From NCBI RefSeq assembly GCF_047948215.1, contig NC_134456.1, positions 63,445,529-63,509,528 on the forward strand: 64,000 bases of DNA. The letters run 5' to 3'. Shown here piece by piece: positions 12,652-23,930 of the stretch (position 1 is the first letter of the stretch; every line of letters begins with the position of its first letter). Source of the DNA: Lycorma delicatula (lineage: Eukaryota > Arthropoda > Insecta > Hemiptera > Fulgoridae). Position numbers and translations under genes: made by a program. The notes under the pieces were generated by a model that was not told where the DNA came from, did no database searches, and saw only the letters and a list, made by a program, of their open reading frames with translations.

Positions 12652-12949
12652 TTCTTTTTCCTGTTTAGCCTCCGGTAACTACCGTTTAGATACTACTTCA
12701 GAGTATAAATGAGGATGATAATGTATGAGTGTGAATGAAGTGTAGTCTTGTACATTCTCAGTTCGACCATATCCTGAGATGTGTGGTTAATTGAAACCCA
12801 ACCACCAAAGAACACCGGTATCCACGATCTAGTATTCAAGTCCGTGTAAAAATAGCTGGCTTTACTAGGACTTGAACGCTGGAACTCTCGACTTCCAAAT
12901 CAGCTGATTTGGGGAAGACGCGTTCACCACTAGACCAACCCGGTGGATC
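12652..12949 (-). mobile_element. tRNA-derived SINE (family A), copy 2
   Basis: Nearly identical to the copy at 10800-11096 over its full length: tRNA-like head with A- and B-box, shared body (ACCGGTATCCACGATCTAG on the plus strand), and the A-rich tail end at 12652. A perfect 13-bp target duplication, CAATTAACATACT, lies at 12639-12651 and 12950-12962. The head includes CAAATCAGCTGATTTG, a 16-bp palindrome. Full length and clean duplication suggest a fairly recent insertion. Confidence 0.9.
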
Positions 12950-12962
12950 CAATTAACATACT

Positions 12963-14945
12963 AAATGTCGAGAGCCTCACTACCATTCCCGACATTTGTT
13001 TATAAACAAAATAAAATTTAAGAACCACGTTTTTTCACTCTTTTCGCTGTAGGTCGTTAAATATTGATTTTAGGGAAAAAAACTATTCTTATTAAAAATG
13101 TAGAGCGAAAAATTTCTACACAAAAAAGTTTGTGGATACATTCCGATCAGATCAGAAATAAACGAAGTAGCTCAATAAACGATAGCGCTCTGTATACTGT
13201 CTGTGCGGATAGATGTGAGGTAGCGGTACACTTTCAACACGTGCGATAAACAAACACCTATAACTTTTGATGTACGATAGATAATGGAAAAAATAAAAAT
13301 GCTATCGATAAATGATACCTAAAGGAATAACGTTTGGTAAATTTAAAAGAATTTACTACATTTAGCAACAACATATTATAGTATAATGTTGTCACGTCGA
13401 TGTTTTCCAAATTTGTTTATCAAAGGCCTGCAATATAAACCAAACTCCAAAAATCGAGAAAAAAACACTATGCAAATATAATTTTAAAATGATGATTTAT
13501 GAGTGTAATAAGTTTCGTAGCAAAATATATTGTCGTTTTTTAAAAATTAGTAATTTTAAAATCATTATATTTTAAAAAACGTATTTTGAGACTTTCACTA
13601 AATACAAAAATCTAATCATAACTTACTAAAATTTTACGAAATGAAATATTAAACAATAGAAATAGTTAGAAAAAAATATTTACTTTTAGATGGTAATATC
13701 AGTTTTTCACAAATTTTAATTTTTGACTGAATTTTGTGAGCGTAATATTTGTAAAATGCGTCACTGCCCATCAAACTCTGACAATAGTAATATAAATAAA
13801 TTTTTGTTAAAAGTTAACAAAAACCGATTTTTATGTTAAACTTTGTGTTATCCAAAAATATGTACCTTATTGAGTGTTAACCTTTAATTATATCACCTTT
13901 AAAATAATGTAATTGTTAAGATAAATAAAGAGTTCTTTTTTTGTTTTTGATGAAGAAACAGATCATTCTCACGTTTATTTTTATGAAAATGTTACTACAA
14001 GTTTTTTATGTAAAATTTTCATTTTGCAGTTTTTATTTGAAACATTTTTCCATAAATTGAATATTTAACTAGTTACCGAATAACGGGACTACGATACGTT
14101 TACATTTAGAGTGAGCTAATTTTACTAGATCCACCCGGATCTCAAAATTTTTTTGTAGTGGCTCTCAACTTTTTAATATGCAATCGAGGCACGCTTTTCT
14201 ACCTGGCTTGATGGACAGGAAAATTTTACCCCTATATATTCATCTTTTGAATCCTATGCTTCTACTCTACAGAGGGATAGAGTATCATTAGTGCCTTTAA
14301 TGGTATCATCTTACTACAAAGAGTAAGGTAAAGAAATTGTGTGAAAATAACAAACCTGACCGACTGGAATCATACAGATGAAAGACGACGTTACTTTTGC
14401 ACCACTGAGTTCGATGAATACATTAGAATCCATCGTGTTTATGGGATTTTATTTTTGAATTGTCATAATTTTTTTCATTTTCATTTTTTTCACCCACTTC
14501 TTGTGTTAGTGTTTTCATTCATATTATCTGTAAACAAAATCTATTCTTCTATTAGTGTATTATTATTATTGTATCTTTTCTTATTTTTGAGTACAAATAA
14601 ATAAAAAATATATTTAGAATTTATGATCATCTAGTTGTAGTGAATATTTGTGCCGTGATGTCGTTTCATATTACTTATATTTTTTTTCAATTCGGGGCAA
14701 GGAAATTCACTTGAATTTTTTTTTGTTGTTTAAATCGTTAAATTTAACTTTAACTATATATCCGAGGTCATAGCAGCAAAAAAAAAAAAAGGTTTAACGA
14801 CATGCAATAATTTAAAAATTTATTAAGTTTTCATAATTGATTCTACTACTTCTGGATTTATATTTAATAAAATATGTTTTGGAATCTAATTAGTAAGAAT
14901 ATTTTTCTTTAAATATATGATTAACATTTAATAGAATACATACTC
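12963..14945. other. AT-rich stretch without recognised gene
   Basis: No homology recognised. Slightly less AT-rich segments at 13130-13260 and 14190-14340 have no identifiable motif. An A12 run occurs near 14779. Confidence 0.6.
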
Positions 14946-14959
14946 GTATTTAAATGGTA

Positions 14960-15330
14960 CTGAGATGAAGAAAAAGAGTTTGAGAGAAAGAAGACTTACT
15001 CCTCTAGGAATAGAAATGAAGAAGAAAAGAGAAAGAATTAACGTTCATAAATTAGATTGCGTTCATTAAAAAATAGAACAAAAAAGAGAGGAAATTAGGT
15101 TGCAATTACACAGTCAAAACTTGTCTGTAGAGAACTCTTCACAAATGGAATACCATGGAAATTGACCCCCCACAGAGTAAAACGTTCTTTCCTATAAATT
15201 ATATTAATGAATTATGTACTAAAGAATTTCTGTATGAAATATGTTAAAAGATTTTTAATAGATTACACATTCCAGCAATTAATGATGTTATCTTTTCTGT
15301 AATCTTGCTAAAATAAATATGAATAGTAAA
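14960..15330 (+). other. Charged coding-like stretch, unknown
   Basis: One frame reads MKKKSLRERRLTPLGIEMKK from 14964 and stays Lys/Arg/Glu-rich past a TAA (near 15068), with KIEQKREEIRLQLHSQNLS, until about 15163. A second frame then reads MEIDPPQSKTFFPINYINEL (from about 15158) to 15232. Composition is protein-like rather than what A+T richness alone gives, but I recognise no family. It may be a fossil element ORF; chance from a purine-rich tract is the alternative. Confidence 0.25.
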
Positions 15331-16265
15331 AGAATTACCGTAAGAATGAGTCAAGTATAAAATATGATTAAAAAGTTCCAGCAAAATAAATTATAAGTTA
15401 TTTTTCTGAAAGTTTTAATCTCAGTTTAATATTTTAAAAACTTCTTATCCTAATTTTTTTTTTGAGTTAATTATAATACTTACTTTTTTGTACTACTTCA
15501 TCTGGCTATTACCCAGTGTTACTGTTAGATCTAGTTCTGAATAACGCCGATCACCTTCAGCTTTGTTAGTTATCATTGTTAAATTTTACACTATCGAACT
15601 GAATTTTTTTTATAAATGCTAGAATCGAGGAATATTTCTTTTAACAGAAAAATTGTTAGTTGTCATAAATATTTTGTAATAATAATTTTATCTTTACAGA
15701 ATTAAAATATTAAATATAGAATATCTTATTTTACATATCTATTACTTTATACGATGTCAATTTTTTCTTGTAGCTGTAACGTATGCAAATCATCTACGAT
15801 ATAAGAGGTACCAGCCAAATTGCTTTCAGTAAAATTAATGATGATCATTAATGGAAGTCAGTCTCTGTGGTAAGTAGAACGAAATTATCACTAATAGAAG
15901 ATGTATCATTCGCATTTTGGTGAAGTTGTATTTATATGCAGTGCTACCGAATATTCGGCTCAGTGGAATTACTTCACGCCTCATTTTCATTAATAAGTTT
16001 GACACGGGTTGTGTGCTACTTTTTAAAACGGCTGAGCCATTTTCGAGAGTGACTTTTATCCATTTCAGCTCACCTACAGCCTTACGGTTACGTATTCCAA
16101 AATTCAGATATTTTATTAAGCAAGTAGGTTATTTCCTCTTACAAACACAGATTTTATATTATTTGCTATTCCTTGGCTTTAAGTTTGATTTTTTTTTACT
16201 ATTTCACCCTATAACATGCAACTAAAGTATTTTAAAGAAGTACATGAAATAGATAAAATGGTAGG
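15331..16265. other. AT-rich stretch without recognised feature
   Basis: The longest open frame (15917-16225, plus, 102 codons) is Phe/Leu/Tyr-rich with no domain or motif and is probably chance. No repeat match was noticed inside the window. Confidence 0.5.
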
Positions 16266-16362
16266 TGGAAAATGAAGTCTCTTGTCGGGAATCAAACCCG
16301 ACTAATACCTTTTAACAGTATAACATATTGTTAAAAGCCACTACACCAATTGTGTATTTCAA
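16266..16362 (-). repeat. tRNA-like sequence (SINE head or tRNA relic)
   Basis: The minus strand holds an A-box-like TGGTGTAGTGGC (16348-16337) and a B-box-like GGGTTTGATTCCC (16299-16287) about 40 bases apart. Between them is a perfect 9-bp stem, CTTTTAACA/TGTTAAAAG. No cloverleaf of a working tRNA can be drawn, so it is a tRNA-derived repeat rather than a gene. It abuts the dispersed repeat that starts at 16363. Confidence 0.55.
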
Positions 16363-16792
16363 AGGAAATATCCATTTTGACCAGCCCTGAATCCATTTTG
16401 ATTAGTTTAGTAAATGATGTCTGTACGTACATACGTATGTATCTCTCATAATTAAAAAATGATTTGCCGTAGGATGTTGAAATTTTAGTCGTAGGATTGT
16501 TGTAACATCTAATTGTTCATATTCCCTTTTGATTGCAATCGACTGAACCAAAAGTGTCCAAAAAAACTCAAAATCCAACATTTGGATTTTGGACTTTTTT
16601 TTAACTGCAATAATAAGCCCTCACTGAGAGCTTTTCAATCATATATCATAAGTGGTACTTATTTACATTGGTTCCAGAGATATAGCCAATTAAAATTTGA
16701 ACTAATGAAATATTTTGATGTTAGGGGAAGGCACATCGGTTCGAGTCAGACTTCATCTCCTTTTTTTTTTTTTTAATTTAAATAGATTGATT
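16363..16792 (+). repeat. Dispersed repeat family C, long copy
   Basis: Begins AAAGGAAATATCCATTTTGACC and continues with AATCCATTTTGA and GTCTGTACGTAC, a module repeated at 55474-55540. The right end, CATCGGTTCGAGTCAGACTTCATCTCC plus a T-run (16735-16777), carries a B-box-like GGTTCGAGTC, and its ATGAAGTC core also appears inverted at 16273. The element looks like a moderately old non-coding transposon or SINE-like repeat. The 87-codon open frame inside it is incidental. Confidence 0.6.
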
Positions 16793-16929
16793 TATTAATA
16801 ATTATTAACCTCTCATTGAAAAATTTTTACAATGAATAATTATTCAATAACAAAAAAAAGAAAAAATATCAGAAGTTTTTAAATAAATAAAATTTTATGT
16901 ACTTTTCATTTTTTTAAAAATGTTTAAAT

Positions 16930-16985
16930 GTAATTTAATAGGCGTACAAGGAAGTGATGTGTTGTCCACATCAAATTTTTCTAAT
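16930..16985 (+). repeat. Dispersed repeat segment shared with 63191-63242
   Basis: TAATTTAATAGGCGTACAAG and the following GAAGTGATG..GTCCACATCAAATTTTT match 63191-63242 at roughly 85-90% by eye. Probably the edge of a repeat family related to family C. Confidence 0.55.
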
Positions 16986-17690
16986 ATTTGTAATTTCTTT
17001 GCAATTACAAACTTCTGTGATTCTATGAAAATGTTAAAAAAATACGTAGATCTTTATTTACAGATAAATCAAGTTATTTAATTTCTTTTTTTTCTAGTCA
17101 ATTTTAATTAAAAATTTTAAAGTTTTGTGAAGTAGTCTTTTTGTATTTTAAATGTAGCCAAATTTTCAGTATTCTCCTAACAGCATCATAGCGTTGTATA
17201 TTTTTAAACCCCTGTATGAATCATAAAAAAATAATAAAAAAGCTGACAACACAGTTGTAGGAATTTCCCGTTACGCGGGTTTTTTTCTGATGCACGGCTT
17301 ACACACAAACTTAATTTAAATTATTGTTAATTTAATTTAAATATAATACTTTTTGTTTATTTAATTCAGTGATTCTAACTAAAGCGTACACGCATACCGT
17401 ATTTCATTCACTCTGGTGTGGCGGTACTAGCGACCACATTAAATACTTTTTTACACTTTAAAATATTATTTTTTTTTAAATTTTACCGCTCACCTGTGAC
17501 ATCACTACATAACAGACGACTACAACAGCTGTACGTAAGTGCTACACTAGCACACAGAGGATTCACTTAGCCGCTAGTTTATTTAGATCATTTTGGGAAG
17601 TGGGGGATTTAAAATTTTTGTTGGATGTATTATTTTTTAATTGTTAAACATTTGTTAACAAATGTGCCTAAGAAGAAGACCTTAATTAGA
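16986..17690. other. AT-rich stretch without gene
   Basis: No coding homology. A less AT-rich piece at 17380-17590 (ACCGCTCACCTGTGACATCAC and neighbours) is probably repeat-derived, but no second copy is in the window. Confidence 0.5.
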
Positions 17691-18015
17691 CGCAATTTCG
17701 AGATACTGAGGGTGACTTTGCTGTACAGCCTCACCCCAATCTCACTCCCTTGACCTTTTAAGTTGATAATTTAATGGCATCTATGCATTACGTATATAAA
17801 AGTAATCTGACAAAATTTGACCAAAATCGGTCCTGTAGTTCTGGAGATAAGGACAGCAAGACCGAACACACACGTATATACGAACATTCGGGAAATTTCC
17901 GTCCGGTTCTTTGGATTCGTTAGGTGTCAAAACGTCAAGATCCGGTGAAAACCATACATGCCCAAATTGGAGCGATTACAATACTTTCCTTTCTAAAGCT
18001 ATAGCGCTAGACGGG
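17690..18015. repeat. Dispersed repeat with AAATCGGTCC module
   Basis: Contains AAAATCGGTCCTGTAGTTCT followed by ACACACACGTATATACGAACATTC, the same module as in 6604-6650, then a less AT-rich tail (TTTCCGTCCGGTTC, CAAGATCCGGTGAAAACC). Such modules are typical of insect dispersed repeats. The superfamily is not determined. Confidence 0.45.
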
Positions 18016-19679
18016 AAAATAAAAATTAAATTAGATTTTTTAATTTAGTATTTAAAATAATTATTTGAATGATATTTTTTTCTACTAATACATAACTTAC
18101 AGGAAGCCTCCGCATGAAAGTAATGGTCAAATTCATTTTCTTGTAGGAAGCAATCGTTTTGCATTTCTGTTTTATGGTTGAACTTAAAAAATAAATTATT
18201 GTTAATGGTTTTATTTCCTCATATACGTAATTAATGAGAGATGGAACCGTTGTTACTGATATATTGTTTCTCGATATTAAAAGGTAAATTAATTTGTTAT
18301 CTTACATTTGGCCTCTACATGCTTGTCCTCTACGGTAACAGACACCATTTCCTTTTCTGAGAGTGGTGATAGATATCATGGTAAGGTAACAGAGGCACCA
18401 ATTTCGTTTTCTGAAAGTAGTAGATGTTCACTATATAGCCAGCTCCTATACTGAATATAGTGAAGTGCTACTTAAATGCTTCGTATTTTTTGTAATGAAT
18501 GTAAAAAAGTTCTTTCTATTTTCCATATTTATTTTATACGATAAGGAATTATCTTATTTAATTTGCTTTAATTAATTGTCTGATTCTTAAATCTTGAACG
18601 AATTTAATTTTCTATAGTTATTTTAAAGTAGGTTTCTGCTTAAATTATCATTGAACTATCATTCCTTAAATGCTTGTTTCATTGTTGTACAAAAACATTT
18701 GTTTCTTACTACTTTGATTATGTATCGGTAAGTTTGTCTTAAGTCATTCTGGAGAATCATTTATTCGTTTGAAGAATTTTAATTGCTATCATTATCTTTC
18801 ATTTCCGTATAATTTTTTAAACCGATGAGAATTACGAAACCCATTTGAAATTATGAATTCTAAAAAAAAATTTGTTCTACTGCAAAATTGATGGCACAGT
18901 GTCACTGGAGAGGGTCAAAAAAACTATTATCATATTCTGAAATTCGTTCGTCAATCACTACGAAACAAAATATGAAACTCTGTTAAATATTGGTAATAGA
19001 GACTTTCATCCTTATTTTATCAAGTAATTCCTGTTACCTACGCTTGAAGAAATAAAATTGTTATTACGTTGGATCGAGTGGGAATTATGTGGCTGTGTTC
19101 TAGATTTACCATACGGAGAACAGTTAGAGAGGTTTGATAAAAATAGAATTTCATTCATTTTTTAAAATTTATTTTTCCGAAGGGGAATAAAAATAATTTA
19201 TTACTTCTATACGAGGGTGGAAGTTAATCCTGAGCTGGCGACTTTTTTTTACTATTAGTGAACTGAACAGCGATGTTGAAGAATAATATAGGATTTCGTC
19301 TGAGATTACTTTTAAAGTAATCGATAGAGAGGGTTGACACCGATATCGAGAACGTGTGAACGTGCATAGACTGTGGGCCTACTAATAATTATGAATTCAA
19401 AACCAATCAGAGTAATCCTTATTCGATCTTGAAATTATTATTATTTGTATTATAATGGACTTTTTATTTACATGAAATCTTTCTAATAGTAGTTTAGTAG
19501 ACACTTTTGACGATTTTAGTCAAAAGTGTCTTTCCAACAGAAATGTTTTTGAATTGTATTTTTAGCGTTACGTATTAGAATAACATCTTTCCTAATATAG
19601 AAATATTCTTGAAAAATATTTTTTCAAAAATATTTTTGAGAAGTTTAGATTCTCGTATTATTTTCATCATTATGAAGGC
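18016..19679. other. AT-rich stretch with partial tandem duplication and hairpin
   Basis: A roughly 52-bp imperfect tandem duplication lies at about 18334-18435, each unit starting GGTAACAGA and containing TTTTCTGA.AGT. A perfect 13-bp inverted repeat AGACACTTTTGAC/GTCAAAAGTGTCT with a 7-nt loop is at 19499-19531. ATACGAGGGTGGAAGTTAATC at 19209 resembles a mariner terminal repeat but has no partner. No gene seen. Confidence 0.5.
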
Positions 19680-20900
19680 AGTACCAACGAGCTGTTTTGG
19701 CATGAGGCATACTCTGAAGATACCATTTTATACTGATCACTTCTGTTATGTAATGGATTCCAGAAACTTCTAAACCAAATCAGGAACATCTACATCTATC
19801 GAGAGATTGGTATCAAAGAAAGATATGAACGGACTTTTATTCAAAAGCCACGCATTAAAAGTGGATTTGTTGAGCAGTCTGGAGATTGATAATATGTCCG
19901 TAGTGTGCAGATGCCTCTGGAATGGTCGAAGTTCAGTAACAAGGAATATACTTAGAAAAATAAATCCGAAATAAACTGTAACGTTTAAGTAAAGATAGCT
20001 TAAGTATCTCAAACTAGTCTACCTTAGCGGATAACAGAGAACGGGACCTATTCGGTTAATAAATGAACATCTTCAAGTTTTTCCTTGATTTTTTTTACCA
20101 ATAATTAATGCTCTCATTATAGGCCTACGTGAAAAATTCAGTTCTAGCAGTAGTTAAATTAAAATCACAAAAAGCTGAGGACTTGTAAATGAAAAGGAAG
20201 CTCCCTTCTTAACAAGCATATCAATAAACTCATTGCCTTTTATGCGTTGATATGTTACCCGATTATATCCATTTTGCTGTTAGGAGAAGTTTAGGAGAAG
20301 CCTCGCGCCAGTTCGGCATTATATCAATATGAGCTCAGTGATCAAAGTGCTACTTAAGTAATAGTGTAGATGGAAAAATTCGTCTGGCCCTTCGGTTCAT
20401 TTCATTTAGCCGGTAACACTATATTGCACAAACTTCGACCTAAAAGCCTTTGCATATCTTCTGGATAAACGATCGGTAAACACCACTTTTCGAACCTTCA
20501 CCTGTTCATCGACTCTGGGATTATCAGTATAAAATAAAACACTGCTCCTGGCCAACGCAGGGATAGTCTTCCCTTTCAAGTGCTGAGACAGTAAACGAAT
20601 GAGACCATGAAGCTCGTGATGTTTTATCAGACTTCATGTCAAAAATCGAGATGATCAGCATTTCAGAGACGATGATGGAATAAACAGCATTAACTCTACT
20701 CTTCTGTTCTCGAGCACTTATGATTCTATATGCGGCTATTCGAATTTAGGTAATTATGAGTAGGTCCGGCGGCAATGGACCCACAGTAATATTTTTTTAT
20801 GTTTGTGAAAGTGCTTCTTAAAACCGTATAAAAGCAAACGTATAATAAACTGTTGAGAGTTTCCAATTTTTCTTGAGATTTATTGTTGGGTTTTCCTGAA
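19680..20900 (-). pseudogene. Jockey/R1-type LINE ORF2 C-terminal relic (RT thumb, RNase H, tail)
   Basis: Read on the minus strand in order: VGPLPPDLLI (20787-20748), the end of the reverse transcriptase domain; RIAAYRIISAREQKSR; FYTDNPRVDEQ (about 20541-20500), the first RNase H strand with its catalytic Asp; then in another frame GEGSKSGVYRSFIQK and VEVCAI, matching the GSG.YR and EVYAI region; QRIKGNEFIDMLVKKGAS (20255-20200), the GNE.AD end of RNase H; FTSPQLF; and TELRPFQRHLH (about 19940-19909), the post-RNase H segment. The order matches Jockey/R1-type ORF2 proteins. RNase H removes template RNA during reverse transcription. Many stops and frameshifts; no 5' part adjacent, so it is 5'-truncated. 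Confidence 0.65.
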
Positions 20901-21209
20901 CTATACCAGAATAATATACATAAAATGTGGCTTCAGCAAGGACAACTACGCTGCCGGTACAAATATGTTAATTTTGATCTCACCAGCCATCATCTACAAA
21001 TCATCTGAGATCACCTTATTTCTGTTAAAAATTTTATCTGAACCAGCGTTCCTAATGAGTTTTGCGTCTAGGGTTATTCCACTTTATTAATACCATTAAT
21101 AAAGTAGTATTAGTAAGTAATATCAATAATATCGTATTTGGATATTATTGTACTAATCTACGATGTTTAATTCATTAATAATGATAATTAAGATTTTTGA
21201 TTGTTGATA
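20901..21209. other. AT-rich stretch without recognised feature
   Basis: May hold eroded reverse transcriptase sequence upstream of the adjacent relic, but I could not align it. A short imperfect duplication of ATTAATAAAGTAGTA-like sequence is near 21085-21130. Confidence 0.4.
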
Positions 21210-21440
21210 AGAATTGAGTTGCAAGGTAATCATCTATTTCTGAAGTAATGTAATGATTCGGCATTTTTTTGTTATTATTCAGAGAACAGAAAACCTCTGT
21301 GTGCATCTCTATGTACACGTCATACGGAGATACTTTTCTTTATCAGATGTAGTCTTAAAAACATAAATCTTCCTGAGTACATTTAATGTGAGATGAATTA
21401 TATATACTTTCCTCAATCCTATCTTTTAAGGAATCGAGTT
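21210..21440 (+). repeat. Dispersed repeat, diverged copy 1 of pair
   Basis: Aligns by eye with 22745-22955 in the same orientation. Shared landmarks in order: GAGTTGCAAG, TGTAATG, TTATTATTCAGA.AACAGA, TCTGTGT, TTTCTTTAT, TCTTAAAAACAT, AGATGA.TTA.ATATACTT. Divergence is high, so these are old copies of an unknown repeat. Confidence 0.5.
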
Positions 21441-22744
21441 TTTGTTTCAGATTGAAACTGAAATTTTATTTGCGTAAATAAAGATTACAGGTATGGGTTT
21501 TAATCTAATCTAATAAACATGTAAACAAACATGTTTAATGTAAACATTTTTGTATAATATTTATTATGTACAATAATAATGTAATGTAAAATATTTATTT
21601 TCGTAATAATTAGTAATTATTATATTCAACGTTCTGTAACAAATTTATACGGTTATGTACATTAATACAATTTAACAATACAATTACATACATTTACAAT
21701 TAATACATTTAGAGCTTCATTCGAATATAAAATTTTGTTAAATAAGATGTGAATTAATGGTTAAATATTTGGATAGCTGTTCAGAGTTGCTTATTAAATT
21801 TATTTGATTTGTGTTAAATTACTAGATATTATGTTACGTAATTGATTTCTTGATTTTAACTGCATTATATTATGTAGTATATTATGATGATTAATAGATA
21901 TTTTCCAATAATTTACTTGATGAATTACTATAACGCTAAAAAAAATTCAATAGAAATGACCCACATCCTTTTTTTTGTTTAAATTATTGCTGATATTCAT
22001 CTCGTTCTCGATGAAAAGTTAATTTGATCAGCGTAAACCTTCAACTACAACCAGGGAATTGTAAATAGGTAACAGTTTATTTGTTATTACTATTTTATTT
22101 TTTAGAAGCATAGAAGAAGAATATTTAATTAAAACTAATTATAATATATCACAATTCTATGAATACCATGACGTTAAGCTTTTAATTAAATAGACGGCTT
22201 AAAACAGATGACTGCGATTTATTCTATAATATAAATAAATTTCCAGTGAGACGTATATTTTCGTATATTTTCATGATAACATTGTTAAAATAAAAATTTA
22301 AAAAATTAACATCAGAATTGAGAAATTTTAGTAATAGTTTGTTAATTATATTTTATTAAATTTGACACAAATAAAACGAGTGTGGAAAACGTATACATTA
22401 AATTTCGAGGCACTAATTTGAATTATTTCTAGTACATATATTTAAACTGTAATAAAAATAAAGTTAGCTTTAAAACTTTTCTGTCTGAGCTAAGTATAAA
22501 ATTAAATGATGAAGAAAATCAAAGCCGATATCTAAGGCGTGGAACGTGTTTTTCGTTAAACTATTCAGTATCTGGTACGTCAATATTTCGATCACCTTTC
22601 CCAGCAAAATCTTTTTTTTAGAATTTTATTATATCTTTAGGAACATTGTAAAGATGACAAATTCGTGCTAAAAAAAAAAAAAAACATTATCCGTATTAGT
22701 TAGCAGATTACAACCTACACTTCCGGTATTTGCATAAGTATTGC
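21441..22744. other. AT-rich stretch without recognised feature
   Basis: Very AT-rich, with an A14 run near 22670-22684. No coding homology or second-copy repeat noticed. Confidence 0.55.
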
Positions 22745-22955
22745 ATAAGAATTTAGTTGCAAGAAAATCTGTTTGTAATGTAATATAAGAAAGAATGTCT
22801 TTGTATTTTTTCATTATTATTCAGAAGACAGAGATCTGTGTCTAATATGTTTTCTTTATACTTCATTCGGATCAGAATCAGTTTTAGAAACATCAGTCCT
22901 AAGTATATCGATATAAGATGAGTTAAATATACTTACCGTAATCGTAAGCTTAAAA
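22745..22955 (+). repeat. Dispersed repeat, diverged copy 2 of pair
   Basis: Same landmarks as 21210-21440: TTAGTTGCAAG, GTAATGTAATAT, TTATTATTCAGAAGACAGA, TCTGTGTCTAATATG, TTTAGAAACATCAGTCCTAA, GATGAGTTAAATATACTTACC. Head-to-tail with the first copy, 1.5 kb apart. Confidence 0.5.
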
Positions 22956-23092
22956 TATAGATCGCCAATCTTTGAATCTTAGTTTTACTTCATTTATTTA
23001 AATAAAATAATAAAAAGTTTTTATTTAAGAAAAAATAAATTATTTCTCATGAAAATATAATCGTGAGATAACCGAAAAACTATTTTATTCCG

Positions 23093-23168
23093 TATATAAA
23101 TAATGATTCAAATGATCATGAATTAAATTTTTTATGATCTATTTAAATCACGGTTCATAATTACAATA
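23093..23168 (+). repeat. 76-bp inverted repeat, left arm
   Basis: TATATAAATAATGATTCAAA to CATAATTACAATA is the reverse complement of 23855-23930 with only three mismatches over 76 bases. The similarity stops sharply at both edges. The arms may be long terminal inverted repeats of an 838-bp fold-back element or two inverted copies of one short repeat. Confidence 0.85.
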
Positions 23169-23854
23169 TCGAAAATAAGATTGCCAAAAAAAAGCAGTAA
23201 CAGCTTAAAATATATTACAAACGAGTAACTTGTTTATAGTTTATACTTTACTGTAATTCAGTCAGTGTACAAATAAAGTGAGATAGCTTATGTAGAAAAG
23301 AGGTTTTGAGTATGCAGAAGAAGGCGAGTGAAAGCAAGGGATGGTTTTTGGTGGGAAGAGAAGGTTAAGCTGTAAAGTGGCAAGTTTATTCCCTCCACTA
23401 ATTGGATTACAATACGAAGCAAGGGCTTTAGTATCAGTGACACCTACAAACACACGTACTCGCACACTTAAACATACATCGCAAAGGTTTGCACGCACGC
23501 ATTTACTGAGTATGCTTTTACGTAACTCGACTTAAGTGAATTCCTTTCGTACAGTATCCGACTGTTTTCAGGATTATTCTTGTTGAATCCGATTTTTGGG
23601 TTTGTTGTATCGGTTTTATCTAAAAAAAAAAAAAAAATTATTTGAAGAATTATTAATAGTACTGAAATATAAATCTATTTTTACATTCTGAAAATGCGTA
23701 TTAATTTACCTTTTAAAAAAGAAACACTGTATATTTTGTTTTGTGTGTTTTTTCATAATCTTTTCTTTTCAAAGTTCAGAAATTAAAAAAAGAAAAACAA
23801 AATATTGTAGCCATGTAGTTAAGAATTAGTCGCGCTACTAAATCCTACTTCAGG
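23169..23854. other. DNA between the 76-bp inverted arms
   Basis: About 690 bases. The middle (23290-23560) is less AT-rich and open in both strands for 60-80 codons without a recognisable motif. An A15 run is near 23622. No transposase homology seen, so if this is an element it is non-autonomous. Confidence 0.4.
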
Positions 23855-23930
23855 TATTGTAATTATGAACCGTGATTTAAATAGATCATATAAAATTTAA
23901 TTCGTGATCATTTGAATCATTATTTACATA
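23855..23930 (-). repeat. 76-bp inverted repeat, right arm
   Basis: Reverse complement of 23093-23168, about 96% identical. Outside the arm the two flanks do not match, and no obvious short target duplication was found beside the arms. Confidence 0.85.

Noticed and set aside
15917..16225. 102-codon plus-strand frame
   Set aside because: Longest frame outside the elements but hydrophobic by composition, with no signal, domain or conserved motif visible.
19205..19250. mariner-like terminal repeat ATACGAGGGTGGAAGTTAATC
   Set aside because: No matching inverted partner or transposase remnant nearby, so a chance resemblance cannot be excluded.
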